A program made the translations under genes and the position numbers. 64,000 nt of DNA from positions 3,720,001 through 3,784,000 of the forward strand of contig JYIP02000005.1 in the NCBI GenBank assembly GCA_001051155.2, written 5' to 3'. Each line of letters begins with the position of its first letter. The stretch's first letter is position 1. The stretch comes from Chrysoporthe austroafricana (Eukaryota; Ascomycota; Sordariomycetes; Diaporthales; Cryphonectriaceae). Under the pieces are notes generated by a model, which did not search any database, was not told the origin of the DNA, and saw nothing but the letters and a program-made list of their open reading frames with translations. Shown here one piece after another: positions 43,494 to 55,235 of this stretch.

Positions 43494-45887
43494 CCAACTC
43501 GCCCATCATCATAATCACGTCATGGCAATCTCCAGAGAGACAAGCACACAGGGCGAGGAGACAGGTTTCTGTTGCCATCAACCCCCAGGCTCTACGTGGA
43601 ATCAGACCACCGCTGCGAGCCGCCCGCACTTCACCACCGCGGACGTCGATCTGGCCCGGGCGACAAGGGCGAATAAGAGGCTTATCAGCAGGCCGCGGAC
43701 GCCTGCGGGCGGGCGAGCTGCATAACCGTTGGAGCCCAGCGGTGGCTGCACGACGACGGAAGGGCTACACAGCATGCTGCACATCACCTCGGACAGCTAC
43801 ACAACCGACATGACGGGTCGCCGAGCAGGGCACGGCGCCGTGTGGGTGTGCTGCGCTGGACCGGGATGCGATAGTGGCTGCGCCGCGAGGGGCCCAGCCT
43901 GGAGCGCTCCATCTTTATCGGACGCGTGCAGCCGGCCAAACGGGTTATTTTCGTCGACGTGCATATTGTAGGGCACAATCGCTAGCCGTCCTCCTCGAGT
44001 TACCTACCTACCTGTCTGGGCCGCCCGCCTGCATGCCTGCCCACATCTTCTGAATGCGTACGCGGTTCCGGCGTGCTGGGAAGGAGGAGTACCGTAGCAG
44101 GTCACCTCACGGCCAGAGCATTCCCGCCAAAGGATGCCGCGCCCGGCCGGTAGTGGTTCGAGTTCAGCGCGCTGCTGGCATCAGCCCCTTTGGCCAGGCC
44201 AGGCCAGAGCCAGGCCTGGTCGTCTCGGTAGCGATCGGCCCTGCAGGGACCCCGTCTATCACGGCACTCGACAACGCGGCCAACCATTCCCCCCGGGCTA
44301 TGAACAAAGAGCAGCATATGTCCTGGATGCCTGGGGGATAGAAGATCTGCAGGGTTCGATGCCTAAGCCGACGCATGCAGCTATGTAAGCCGCGCATTCA
44401 ATCGTGTAATTGTGTTGCAACCAAGGACGTGTCTGTGAGACCTCCTGCGAGGCCATCACAGGCTACGCGTCTAGTCCAAAGCCTATTGCCGCCCGCACAC
44501 ATTAGCTCCTCGCGCCCTGCCCCCGACCTACGACAGCTCCAGGACGAGCATCTCGGACACGAGGGCGAACGGGGACGATCGGGATCGAAAAGTCGCCCCA
44601 GCGGCCCGAGGGGGGGGCGAACGGCGAGGATAGCTACGAGCCGTCAAAGAGCCGCATGACGCCAGTGTAGGAGCTAGCTGTCAAAGGGAGGGTGAATAGG
44701 AAGATCACTCTTCCACTTCATGGCATGTGAAAGCAGCCTGGTGTAGGTCGATTGGGGGGAGGAGCACAGAGATAACAAGGCAATGCGCGGCCAAATCGAA
44801 CGACGAGTCCGACGTGGTCCTTTCATCTCATCGATGCTGAACGCGGCGAGGTTACGGCAGCGGCGTCGAAAAAGGACGGCCGGTGAAGATCGCGGTCGCA
44901 TCGAGGACGTCTTGGAGGGTTGCCACTGCGCCCTTCCTGCCGCGGCCGCAAGCTTCTCCCCACAAGAGTAAATTAAGCATTTATCAAATCTTTGATCCAC
45001 CCGTTGTTCTCGATGTGGTAGAATATAGAGATACGACAGGAGTATATTCAAAACAGACGTCAAGCCACTATTTACTCCCACCCTCACGCTACGCCAAGCA
45101 GGTAGCTGTACAGCGCCGCCGCCGCAACCCCATCTCACCGCTGCAGCAGGCCTCCGCATTGGGCGCGCGGTGCCAATCTTCATCTCTGGGGAAAATCCGT
45201 GCAATCAGGACCTGATGCGAGGCCCTGCCCAGGAGCCCCCGCGCGCCCCTGCTGTTCACGTCGCACAGCAGACCGGTGAGCGTTGCCTCGACAGGTGACC
45301 CGCTAATTGTCCTATCAAGACGACGCAAGCCTGCGCCCAGGGGCGGGCAGGGTGTGCGTACACATAATACCAGGCAGGTATGGTGGTGGTGGTGTTGGTT
45401 GGTCGCAGTCGGTGGTGGTGTAGGGCCCCCCAACGTCCTTGCCCGGGCACCTCGCTCTGGGAAGCGTGCCCGGCGTATGCTTTATGCAGCGCGAGAGGGG
45501 TGTTGCATCTGCGCCAGAGGCCACGATGCCTCTGATTGAACACCACGCGCAGACCGGTGAAGCGCAGATCCCCAAACGCCGGGACCGACGCCCGCTGCCG
45601 CCGACGAGGCACCTCTCGGGTCGTGGAGGGGGTTCGAGGTGCGCGCGGGACGAGCAGGGCCGGGCGAGCGGAGCGGGGACCACCGCAGGACGAGGGGAAG
45701 AGCCGGAGGCGGGGCCACCGCACCTGAGGTTATACTGCGCTCCGCTTTGGGCAGCCTTGGCGCCGATCGTAGTGGCGGCCGGGTGGCTTTCCCCTCCACC
45801 CCCTCCAACCTTACTTAATCTGGCTGCATCTACAGACGTACAGCCATCCCGCCGCCTGCTGGATCCAATGCCCCGTCGGGATCGAGA

Positions 45888-45907
45888 GGGGGGGGGGCGG
45901 GGAGGCG
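45888..45907 (+). repeat. G-run cluster
   Basis: A run of ten G (45888-45897) is followed, after one C, by four G (45899-45902), then AGGCGG. It may form a G-quadruplex on the plus strand. Confidence 0.5.
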
Positions 45908-48900
45908 GATCCGACCTCCCTCCCTTTGCGCGCGGCGGCAGCACCCTGCGAGGAGCAGCAGTCATGATGACGACAAAATCGCAACATCTGCAACCACCGG
46001 CGGGGCCTGCTGGAGAGCCGGTTACCCATTGTGCGCAGGTTGGCCTGCGCTGGAATGAGCGACCTGCATCCGGCAGATTATCACCGACGACCGGACGCAG
46101 TCAGCATTGCATGGAGCCGGAGATCCGATAAGGGGGCCGCGCGCGCCCGTTTTCTTCGCCCGCGCCTTATCGCACGCACGGGGCGAGCTGGTGATGTTTT
46201 CATTACGATATGCCGGCAGCGGGCCCCATCGGCAATGAACCCTCGCGCTTCCTTCTCTCCATCCGGCGATGACCTTGTGACGGTGACGAGGCTGACGGGG
46301 GGGCTTCACTGCACCTGCATTCTGGTCTGGAGGGGAGGTGAGAGAGAGACTGGGCGCCTAGGAGATGCTGCGAGGAATTGGCCGCGAGGCTACCATTTCG
46401 CCCTCGAGTCGGCCCTTTCCCAAAGTTCTCTCGGTCGGGGGGATCTCCGGGCCTAGATCATGACGGGAACCATCGTTTGCTCTGCGGGTTCTATTTTGGA
46501 CGGCGGGTTTGATCCACAAGCCTTGTTTGCTTTGGAACTCAAATACAGTATGCCGCATAAGCCCCTACGTACCATACGTACCACAGGTACCCATCCAGCA
46601 TGGTTCGGGTTGCCCCTTTCGGGCGCGAGAATTCCACCAGAGCTGCGGCCAGAGCAAGTGCCGCCGTTTCATCTGACCAAGGTCGAGGCAGAGTCTAGAC
46701 CGAGGGGATCTGCGGTGTCCGTTTTTCTTCCCAAGGTCGGCGGCACTGGTGGCGAGGGTCCTGGGTTGACAGACCGCGCCGCCGCGCCTAGGCACGTCCC
46801 CCCATCCCAGGACACGCCCGCTCTGGAACCGCTTGGCTCCTGCGTGTTTGACCTGATGCTCGGTCGATGGCCGACGTGCCTCACCGTTAGTTAGGCGGCA
46901 GACCGGCGGCGGGTGGGCGAGCGAGCCCGCCCGCCCCGCGCGTTTCAAGACCTGCTGCGCGCGCCCGGCTGCGGGAGAACCTAAAGCAGAGAGAGAGGCG
47001 TTAGCCCCAGGCAGGCCTCGCACCTCGCTGCACCGTTGCGAGTCCTGTGTCCCCACCCGTGCGGAGGGTCTCCTCCAGAAAACTCCCGGCCTGCCACCCC
47101 TGTATTCCCGGCGGAATGCGAGAGCAGGGCTTCCAGAACGTGGCAGGGTGGGGATGTCTGACTTGACGCCGGCGACACCCCCGGGCGAGCAGGTCGCACG
47201 CGCAGGTGAGGGGGCTAGTTTATGCTACGAAAAGGCGGTAGGTATGTGTGTGTACTATTTTATATGTGACTCGTTTGGCGACTTGTAGGATGCGCACGTG
47301 TGTGCATGGTATTATCCGAACGGATCAGCAGGTAGCCGGGCGAGAAGCTCTTCATTTCTGTCTTCTTCCTTTTCGCCTCGAGTATAGTATTATGTAGTAG
47401 TCGTCGCCTGTTTCATCGCCACGTCTAGCACGCCTTGCCGTCTAGAAGCAGGGCCGGCTTGGCAATGGAGAGCGTTCGTCGCACAGGTAGCTCTCGCGCA
47501 ACCCCACGCCTCGTACCTCGCTGGCGTAACCAATGCCCGGCCGCGAAGCTGTCGTCGAAGGTCGGCTCGCGGGACGGGCTGTGCGGGCCAAAAAGCGCCT
47601 CAAAAACGACAGGTCACCTTGGAGCATTTCCAGGGTGGCGCGGCTGCCAGCGGATGCATGAGCTCGCGTTTGAAATTTTCACCCTCGGGTTTTTTTGGAT
47701 TTTTTTTATACCATGTTTCCCACCGTCTCTCCTCCCTGGGCCTCTCGCCAGCAGGCAGCCCACCAGATCTGAGACGCGGGGGAGGGACGAGAAAAATATT
47801 CAAAAAATTTTCGCTGGCAGGGGAAAACTTTGAAGGCCCCCCGTACAGTCCATAAATTGACCCACCCGCCACCTAGCGCCCCTCGGGGCCGTCGGAACCG
47901 CTACGGCTCAGGCTCCGCTGCAGTGACCACCAGGCCCGTCGGCGCATCTGGTGCGGGTTGGCAAACGATAAGGTCTCAGCACTACCAATGTAGTAGAGCC
48001 TCATGGTGGTCTTTCCCCGCAGTCCGTGCATGAGATCTCGTCCAGCCTGGGATGAACCTAATCAACCTCATGCGTTTGGGCTCAGCAGGCCACCCCCGCC
48101 GCCCCTGCGACGGGCAGTCGACCTCGTGCGTGTGCCGTCTGCTGCGTGCTGTCGTGTCATAGGCGCCGTGTAGGCACCAGCGCTTAGCACGCCGTGGCAT
48201 CGTCTACGGCACGGCTCCCTCGAGATCTGCCCGCGAGGTCATCCTGCAGACATTTCCCAGGCCTGGATTCGTCCGCCCCAGGCCACTATCAGCGCTAGCT
48301 GCTTCCGTGATGGCCTCGAGCTTGCTACTGGGCCTCGTACCGTGCGGTAGGCGACGATCAGGGTCCTGACGCGCTGCCGTAGCATGCCTAGCTGCCTACC
48401 ACGGCCCCGGTGGGATTGGGCCTCACGGTGCCGCTAGCTACGCGAGGAGGGGGGAGGGTTGATTCGTCGTCCCGCGGGATAAGACCCCTAGTCGCATTCT
48501 GACGGTGCATCTTGTTGATGCTCTTGACTCGATGAGCCCGGGTCGGCCAGAGGGATTCGGGCCGCGTGAAAGGAGAAAACTGCCTGCCCGGGTCTCACAA
48601 GGATCGCTCTTCCTGCATGTTAGAGTTCGAACGCCATCAGTGCCAAGGTCGGCGACCACGGTGACGACCAGCGGCTTGCGGGCCCGGGCTCGAGGTCAGA
48701 TAGTTCTGGCCCCGACACACGGCCGTCCTCAGCTGCCTCTGAGTCCGAGTGAGATAGAGGGCACAGGCGGATAGCCTCTGGCTGTGAGCCAAGTCCACTA
48801 GCCAGTCTCCAGGGCAGAGGCTGGGGTAGTATTGAACTCGCTGTTCGGGACATGCGAGAAGAGCAACTGGGCCTGGAGATGCAGAATCGGACCCTCAGGG

Positions 48901-49896
48901 CCAGGCATTTTAGTGCTCGAGCCGATTATGTAAGAGCTGGAGGAGGGGGCAGTCGGGAAAGGACCCTGATGGCTTGAAAGGGGCTCTAGGTAGTGATCGT
49001 CGAGCCCACGTTACCCATCATGCCATCCTCGAGGCCAACCAGACAATAGACAGCTGGGGTTCTGCCAACCTGGTGCCGCGAGCGGTCTGGGGCCTGACGT
49101 CCAACCCCGACGAGGCTTGCTCTGTCCATCAATGTAACCGTGATGGGACCGTGCCGCAGCGGGACCATGAGAGGCCAGAGAGCCAAGCACTAGCCAAGCA
49201 AGCCGCCTCGCAGCTGGCTTTGAAACCTAGGCCCAGCTAGCCGGACGACGAAAGGCCTTCCTGCTGGAGCGCGGCGACGACGGGGTTGCGCCGGTGGGGT
49301 GCTAGGTTCCCGCGCGGCAGCTGGTTACATGCCAAGTAGTGCAACACTGTCCATGTCGAGGCGACCCGTCCTGTCTGACGTGCCCTTAGCCCCAGGTACT
49401 TCTGGAGCTAGGAGGCGAGCCGGATGCGATGGGCCGCGGAGGCGCTCTCTCTGGACGCTTATCTCGTCCATACCCAGCCGTAGCACATACTACCCAGTGC
49501 GTCGTAGCACCGGGCGTGAGGAGGAGCGGAGGCGAGGCTGCCGGGAGAAGCCGGGAGCTCGGCTCTGGAGGAGGGAGGGCTGCTGCAGCAGCGACAGCGA
49601 GGGCCGCGGGCTGACGGTCTATCCGTCACACGCCCGCGCACGTCGAAGGGGAGGGGGGGGGCTAAGGCGGCGGTGAGCTGCTGCAAACGACGTCAAGAGA
49701 GACCCTACCGTGCCCTACCGTTCCCCGGTGTCGAGCTTGCTAGTCCAAAACAAAGGCCGCTGGCGCACGTCAAAAACAAGAAAAGATCAGGGGCGCGCGG
49801 GCCAATGGCGGGACGCGGCTCGTCATCGCCCTGATCGAGGACGGGGCCTGAGGATCTCTCAGCCTCGGGGCCATGAGATCACTGATCGCTCCGGCC

Positions 49897-49897
<1 letters not shown>

Positions 49898-49921
<24 letters not shown>
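49898..49921 (+). repeat. CAG trinucleotide microsatellite, 8 units
   Basis: Eight perfect CAG units, continued by the imperfect CAACAGCTCAGCAGCTCAG. It lies in non-coding DNA. Confidence 0.9.
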
Positions 49922-49927
<6 letters not shown>

Positions 49928-50091
49928 CTCAGCAGCTCAGCAGACGGGCTGGCAGGCCGTCAGACCTGGCGTCAGCGCCGACAGCCACCAGAGCGGGCGG
50001 CGGGGATAGGGGCGAGGCGAGACGTCACAAGGCCAGCCACTGACATTGTGGAACGCGAACGAGATAAAGGAGCGGGCTGGTGCGCGGGGCC

Positions 50092-50140
50092 CAGCAGAGC
50101 AGAGCAGAGCAGAGCACAGCAGAGCAGAGCACAGCAGAGC
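50092..50140 (+). repeat. AGAGC/AGCAC pentanucleotide array
   Basis: About 49 bp built from AGAGC units with interspersed AGCAC variants. Because the unit is 5 nt, every frame stays open through it, which helps explain the overlapping open frames here. Confidence 0.85.
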
Positions 50141-50751
50141 TGGCGGTTCCGGTGCGACGACGCCAAACTCTGCGCTGCGCCCGCCATGCAATGCATTGAT
50201 GATCCGATTCCAGCTCCCCGCAAATCCCCAGACTTTGGTGGGCAGGCCTCGTCTGGCACGCACATCCTGACATCGATCCCCCCGGATCCAGGAACCAGCT
50301 CATCCCCCGTTGTGTGACTCCCCACACAGTCCGTGCCCCCCGGCGTGCGCTGAAAACGATTCTCAGCCAGTCGAGCTCGACCCCGGGTTTGGGTCTTACA
50401 CAATGCGTGCTGTGCGTGCTGATGGTACCCCAAAGGGTAAGAGGCGGCAGGAAAATCCGGAAAGGGGGCGCGACCTGCATGGCCAAACGCAGAACGCGCA
50501 GACGTCGAGCCCGTCGCCGCCTCCAGACGCCAGACGAGCACCCGCAAGGCCAGTTGTTGCGCGACCCTGGTGGTTGTGTTCCGCATTCCGGTGTACTATT
50601 GCTCTGGATGCTGTGCTATCGTATCGCCTCCTATACGGCCCCTGCGGTTCCAGGCCTCGGGGTGGTAATCTCTGGGCAGGTCAAGTGACCACCAGCTTTC
50701 TCCGAGGCACCGAGGCGCGCCGGGCAGCCCAGACAGCCCAGCGCCGGGGGC

Positions 50752-50769
50752 GGACAGGACAGGACAGGC
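50752..50769 (+). repeat. GGACA pentanucleotide repeat
   Basis: Between three and four units of GGACA in non-coding DNA. A similar array occurs at 56155-56175. Confidence 0.75.
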
Positions 50770-50795
50770 CACGCCACCCGGTCATCGTGACAGCT

Positions 50796-50818
50796 TACCT
50801 TAGTACCTTAGTACCTAG
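50796..50818 (+). repeat. TACCTTAG octamer repeat
   Basis: TACCTTAG twice in tandem followed by TACCTAG. Related TACCTA and GTACCTAG words recur at 44001-44010 and near 52572-52590. Confidence 0.7.
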
Positions 50819-51888
50819 TCGTGCCAGTGCTGCTAGTACACGGGCCTGCCTGGCTGGTCGGTACCGCAGGGCCAGCAAGCTTCCAGGTCAGCAAAGGCCC
50901 CCCGTCTCCACACCACACCCGGCGCTCTCTGGACGTCTGAGACACCAGGCTTCATGTCGACAACAACAACAACAAACGACCCATCCACCGCCCCCGTCCT
51001 CTCCCCCCCACGGACTCGCCTTACCGCAGCGCGCGGCGGCACGGGAACGACGGGTCTGACGGGGAGGCGCAGGAACGAGATCCCAGGCCAGTCGTTCAGC
51101 GATCCAGCGGCCCCGTGATGCCCCTCCTGAGGCCTAATCAAGAAGCTTCTCCACGCCATCCGACCCCGTCGGGCTCCTGTTGGCTTCTCTCGGCGTCTGA
51201 CCTTACCTACCAAGTGCCTACGTGTCTGTCTGGCTTGCCCCGGCGGGCCTCGGTGGGAACGCCTCATCATCAATCACCTGGATCACCCTCGCGGGATGCC
51301 CCCTTCACCTCAGCCCGCCGCGGCCCCCCCCCCCCACGCCTCGTAGTCGACGATCGCCTCGCCCAGCCAGCACTCCCATGGTTGTTGCCACCGGCTGACT
51401 GCCGAGGTTTCGGGTGATTCTTGCCATCGTATGAGACACTCCCTGACCGGTTAGGTCTCGGAGGGGGCAGAGACACACGCACACGAGGCTTCTCCTCACC
51501 TCACCTCATCTCAGCCAGCATAAATCCCCGGCCGCAGTTGCGCTGCTTGGTCGCCCAGGCCCAATGGGGTCCGACCGAATTACGCTCGTACAAATAGGAT
51601 CAACGGGCGGCCGAAGCGTGCGGTGTCGTTGTTTCTCTGGGACCGCGCCAGTCCACCCCAATCCTTCCCTGCACTCCACACAAGGTCAGGGTTCGTCGTC
51701 TTGCTCGCTAGTATCGCAGACAAGCGAGTGCGCAGCCGAGCTCCAGCTCTGGGCCTGCCCCGGCAGCTGCGGTGCGATGGCACTTGCACTGCATGTGCGC
51801 ATGAGCCTGGGATCCTGACGCCCTCCCCCCTCTGATAAGGCATCTGCGCTCTGCCTCTGCGATGCGATGCGCCGCACCCTACTCGGTG

Positions 51889-51913
51889 TACACACACACA
51901 CATACACACACAC
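51889..51913 (+). repeat. CA dinucleotide microsatellite
   Basis: About 25 bp of alternating CA with one CATA interruption. Non-coding. Confidence 0.85.
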
Positions 51914-52063
51914 CTTACATGGCCGTTGCGCGCTATGTTATCGCGCACGCACGATGCTACCACTCGTACGTCAGGAGAGGAGGGACGGGTCGAGGGAGGC
52001 GGGCAGCTGTGCCTTATCCTCCTGCATCGATCAATATCACAGGAGAAAGAAGCACCACGTCTA

Positions 52064-52086
52064 TCTCTCTCTCCCTCCCTCCCTCC
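52064..52086 (+). repeat. CT/CTCC polypyrimidine tract
   Basis: CTCT units followed by four CTCC-type units; a pyrimidine-only run upstream of the REG1-like gene that could be a nuclease-sensitive promoter-type element. Confidence 0.6.
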
Positions 52087-52443
52087 AAGTAGTTGCCTCA
52101 GCAGCCAGCCATTGCCCGTTCGCACTCGCTGTTGAGCTTGTTCGTCCGGGGCCGTGGCAGATGCAGGGCCAACCAGCTCTCCCTCGTCATCTGACGTGCT
52201 GCACCAGCGGTTCTGGTACCTCCTCGCCCGTCACTGCACCTACACCCCTTCTGCTGCACGGTCAAGGCCAGCTATTGCGTAATGTGCCACATATCTGGGT
52301 GGCTCTCGCGCTTCTCGCAAAATCATCTTTAGTCGGCGGTGCCTGTCTGTTCTCCTCCAGCGGCGCACGGTCGGGCCCTAGGCGACGTGTTGTCTCCTCC
52401 TAGGGAGGGCGATCACCAGAGCAGCAACAGTAGGAGTCATCAT

Positions 52444-52475
52444 AGCAGCAGCGGCAGCAGCAGCAGCAGCAGCAG
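52444..52475 (+). repeat. AGC trinucleotide microsatellite
   Basis: About ten AGC units with one GGC interruption. It lies in the proposed upstream region of the REG1-like gene. Confidence 0.85.
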
Positions 52476-52600
52476 TTAAGAGGTCTGAGTGCCATGGCAT
52501 GTCGACCAGTGGCTCCTAGTGTGCTGTAGCATAGCACGTAGCTCTGCTGGCGCGGCGCTGGGGGAGAGACCGTTAGTACCTAGTTAGGCCTAGCGGCTTC

Positions 52601-53409
52601 TTTTAATGCGGCATCGTATCGATGTGGGTGAAAAAGCCTAGACCCCCGGTGGCCCCCTCTTTTCCCAGATCGATTTTTGAGTTGACCAGGGCCCCGGCTC
52701 GTTCACCCACGCATCCGGTTCTCCTTCACTTCCCATCCAAACCCGTCGCTGTCGGTACGTTCTACCTACGCCGCACCCATCCGCGCGTTTTTTTTAAGTC
52801 CCTAGTCTGCCACCTCGTTTGCCTCCCCCCAGTTGTCCTGAAGTCTTGCGTATATCTGTGGCCAGAGCTGTTCGTTTTTGGTCCTCTCACGCCCGACCCA
52901 ACACCCTCGGACCGCTCCTCCTCGTCGAGCCAGGTCCCTCTGCAGACGGTTCTCCAGTCGCTCGCTGCTAATTATCACCTCGCGCCCCCGAGCAACAGGG
53001 GAAGACCCGCAGGTTTCGAGGCACCCTCTCCAGCAGATCGTCGGCCTCCAAGACGAGCTCTGGCTGTGCGCTCGGCACCTCATCTCGTTCGTCACGCCGA
53101 GCTCCACCTCCGCCCTGTCAATCTCCACCGCCCTCGCCCTTCACTGCCTGCTTTGGTGGGTACGCGCAAAGTGCACGCAATTCGAGGCCTGGGAGGGTCA
53201 ACGCTCACGATCCACGCCTCCCACAGCCCTGAAACAATTTCGAGATTCCAGCCCAACACACCTCCCACACCACACAGAAACCCGCCGTCAACACGTCCGC
53301 CGGCTGGATCGCGTACCGATGACGGGCCCTATCCCACGATCTGCAGCACAATCTACAGAGGTGATCTTGGACATACCGCCCAACTGATCACCGGTCACCC
53401 ACATCCGAC
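52601..53409 (+). promoter_or_regulatory. Long leader / promoter of the REG1-like gene
   Basis: About 0.8 kb directly upstream of ATG 53410, rich in C and T (for example near 52913-52935 and 53085-53150), typical of fungal 5' leaders. A 266-codon open frame (52622-53422) overlaps the start codon in another frame. Possible intron signals are GTACGT at 52755 and CTGCAG ending near 52946. The true transcription start cannot be set from sequence alone. Confidence 0.4.
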
Positions 53410-55235
53410 ATGGCCGTGGTGATAACCTCCGAGGAGAGCGCCTACTTTGCCCCTTCTGGCCTCCGCCGCTCCCAGTCCCAGGCAAAGTTTTCCTCGAGAC
53501 AGTCTGGCGGCTTCCACACGTCCGCCTCCGCCTCGAGGATACACGATCTCTACCAGCCGCCTGTCAAGAACATCCTCGCCGACTCGAACGCCTCCACGGC
53601 ACCGTCCTCGCCGAGAACGATACAGGCGTCGACTGCCGACCTGTCGTGCTTCTCGACTCCCGCTAGCAACCTCTCGCTCTCCACAGACAGCGATGCCTGC
53701 GAGGACCACATATTACGAGCCCTGGGCGACGAGGACGAGGATGTCATCTTCCCAGACTACAATGGCTTCGAGACGACCTCCCCAGAAGAGGAGCTAGAGC
53801 CTCCACCGAGCCCAAGAGCTACCAGCTCCGGCAATGACACCTCCACGACCGCATCTGTCCCACAGACCCCCGATCTCTGGGAAGCTGTCCCCGCCGCCGA
53901 CGACACTGCTGTCGGCGTACAGCCCACCCGCCATGTTGACTACCTGTCGCACGAGTGGAGGGAGGAGGACATATGGTCGTCCTGGAAACATATCGTGTCT
54001 AATAGGGACAACTTCAACAACGCTGCACGGCTGGAGAATGCGTCTTGGAGAACTTGGATGAAGGCCAAGAACCACCTCAAGACCATCTCTCCAGAGACAC
54101 TGAACTGGTGCGTCTAGGCCATGTCACAATGGCCACTGCACGGGGATCCTTTGGCTAACCATCTCACAGGTTGAAAGATTGCGACGTGACCTGGCTTTAC
54201 GGCCCTCTGCTCCCTGGAAAGAGCAGTAGTCTGTCTGGGTCGAACCAAAACTCCAATGTTGGGATCTCGAAGTCGAACTCGTTCATACAATCACAGTCCA
54301 AGAAGAAGCCTATTCTCAAGAAGCGCAGCATGTCGGAGGTGATGCTGCAGAAGTCGCTGTCGTCCTCCTCCCTCATCAAGCAGGCCGCAGCAGCTGTCCA
54401 GGCACAGCAGAGAGAGCTGCCCCGGGGGATGAGGGTGTCCGCGAGGCCGAGGCTGGAACGGGCTGCCACCGACTACGTCACCTTTCCCTTGTCGTCGCGG
54501 AGACTGAGCAAGGAAGACCTGAGTGCTGCGCCGTCTTCATCAACGTCTGGCATCATCAGTCCAAACGGCGAGCGGAAGCATATTCATTTCAACGAGCAGG
54601 TCGAGCAGTGCATCGCAATCGACGTCAAGGGCGATGACGATGACGACGTGGACTCGGACCGGTTCAACTTCGACTTCGACAGCGAATCTGATGACGGCAT
54701 CGTGATGAAGCGATCGAGCAACCGGAAGCGGAAACCCATTCTGAGGCGGAAACCGAGCAACCAGGAATCCTCGGAGAAGAAGATGCTCAACCCATTGCCG
54801 CCGACGACTCTCAAGTACCGAGACGACGACGCACTAGAGTCTGCCGAGACTGCAATGAAACATACCTACAGGAGCCCCATGCTATCGCCATCCTCCTCAC
54901 AAGAAACCCTCCGGCCTTCAAAATCCTCCGGAAAGATGTTCTTCGTCGACGACTCAGACGACTCAGACGAGGCGGGGGATGATGGCTTCGGTGACCCTGG
55001 CTTGAGGTCGCCACCGCCTGGCGGGTTCGGATCAACGTCGGGGTTCCGTCGCAGCACCTCTTCGAGCAGCCTGAACGCAGCGCCAGCCGGTATGAAGCGG
55101 ACGGAATCCGGTATGTTCATGCCCTACGAGGAAGGCGAAACGGCCTCAGAAGGGATCGTTGGCTTCGTTCTTGACACGGTAAATACGGCCCGGGACATCG
55201 CCCATGTGGTTTGGAACGTGGGGTGGAGGCGATGA
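53410..55235 (+). CDS. REG1-like protein phosphatase 1 regulatory subunit (DUF1752)
   Basis: Predicted partner of PP1 that directs it to Snf1/AMPK signalling and carbon repression, as yeast Reg1/Reg2 do. Exons 53410-54107 and 54170-55235, intron 62 nt with GGCTAACC branch site; 587 aa. The DUF1752 core spans the junction: EEDIWSSWKHIVSNRDNFNN, ARLENASWRTWMKAKNHLKT, SPETLNWLKDCDVTWLYGPL. The PP1-docking RVxF-type motif is KHIHF at residues 369-373, followed by NEQVEQCIAID, almost identical to the known fungal Reg1 context. Acidic (DDDDDVDSD), Lys/Arg-rich and Ser-rich segments suggest regulation by phosphorylation. The C-terminus GIVGFVLDTVNTARDIAHVV is also typical. It sits downstream of a 9-kb gene desert. 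Confidence 0.93.

Larger units (their letters stand above)
43494..52600. other. Gene desert, GC-rich with microsatellites
   Basis: About 9.1 kb with no gene that I can support. Open frames of up to 230 codons occur on both strands and in competing frames (for example 45439-46131 plus against 45315-45965 minus) with the biased Arg/Pro/Gly/Ala composition of random GC-rich DNA. It contains several simple repeats and G or C runs, listed separately. It could contain long upstream control DNA or non-coding transcripts of the REG1-like gene. Confidence 0.6.

Noticed and set aside
45439..46131. 230-codon plus frame against a 216-codon minus frame (45315-45965)
   Set aside because: Competing frames on both strands with random GC-rich composition; no domain.
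47669..47836. Imperfect inverted repeat with A/T runs around GAAATTTTC and GAAAACTTTG
   Set aside because: Too many mismatches and offsets between arms; similarity rests mainly on homopolymer runs.
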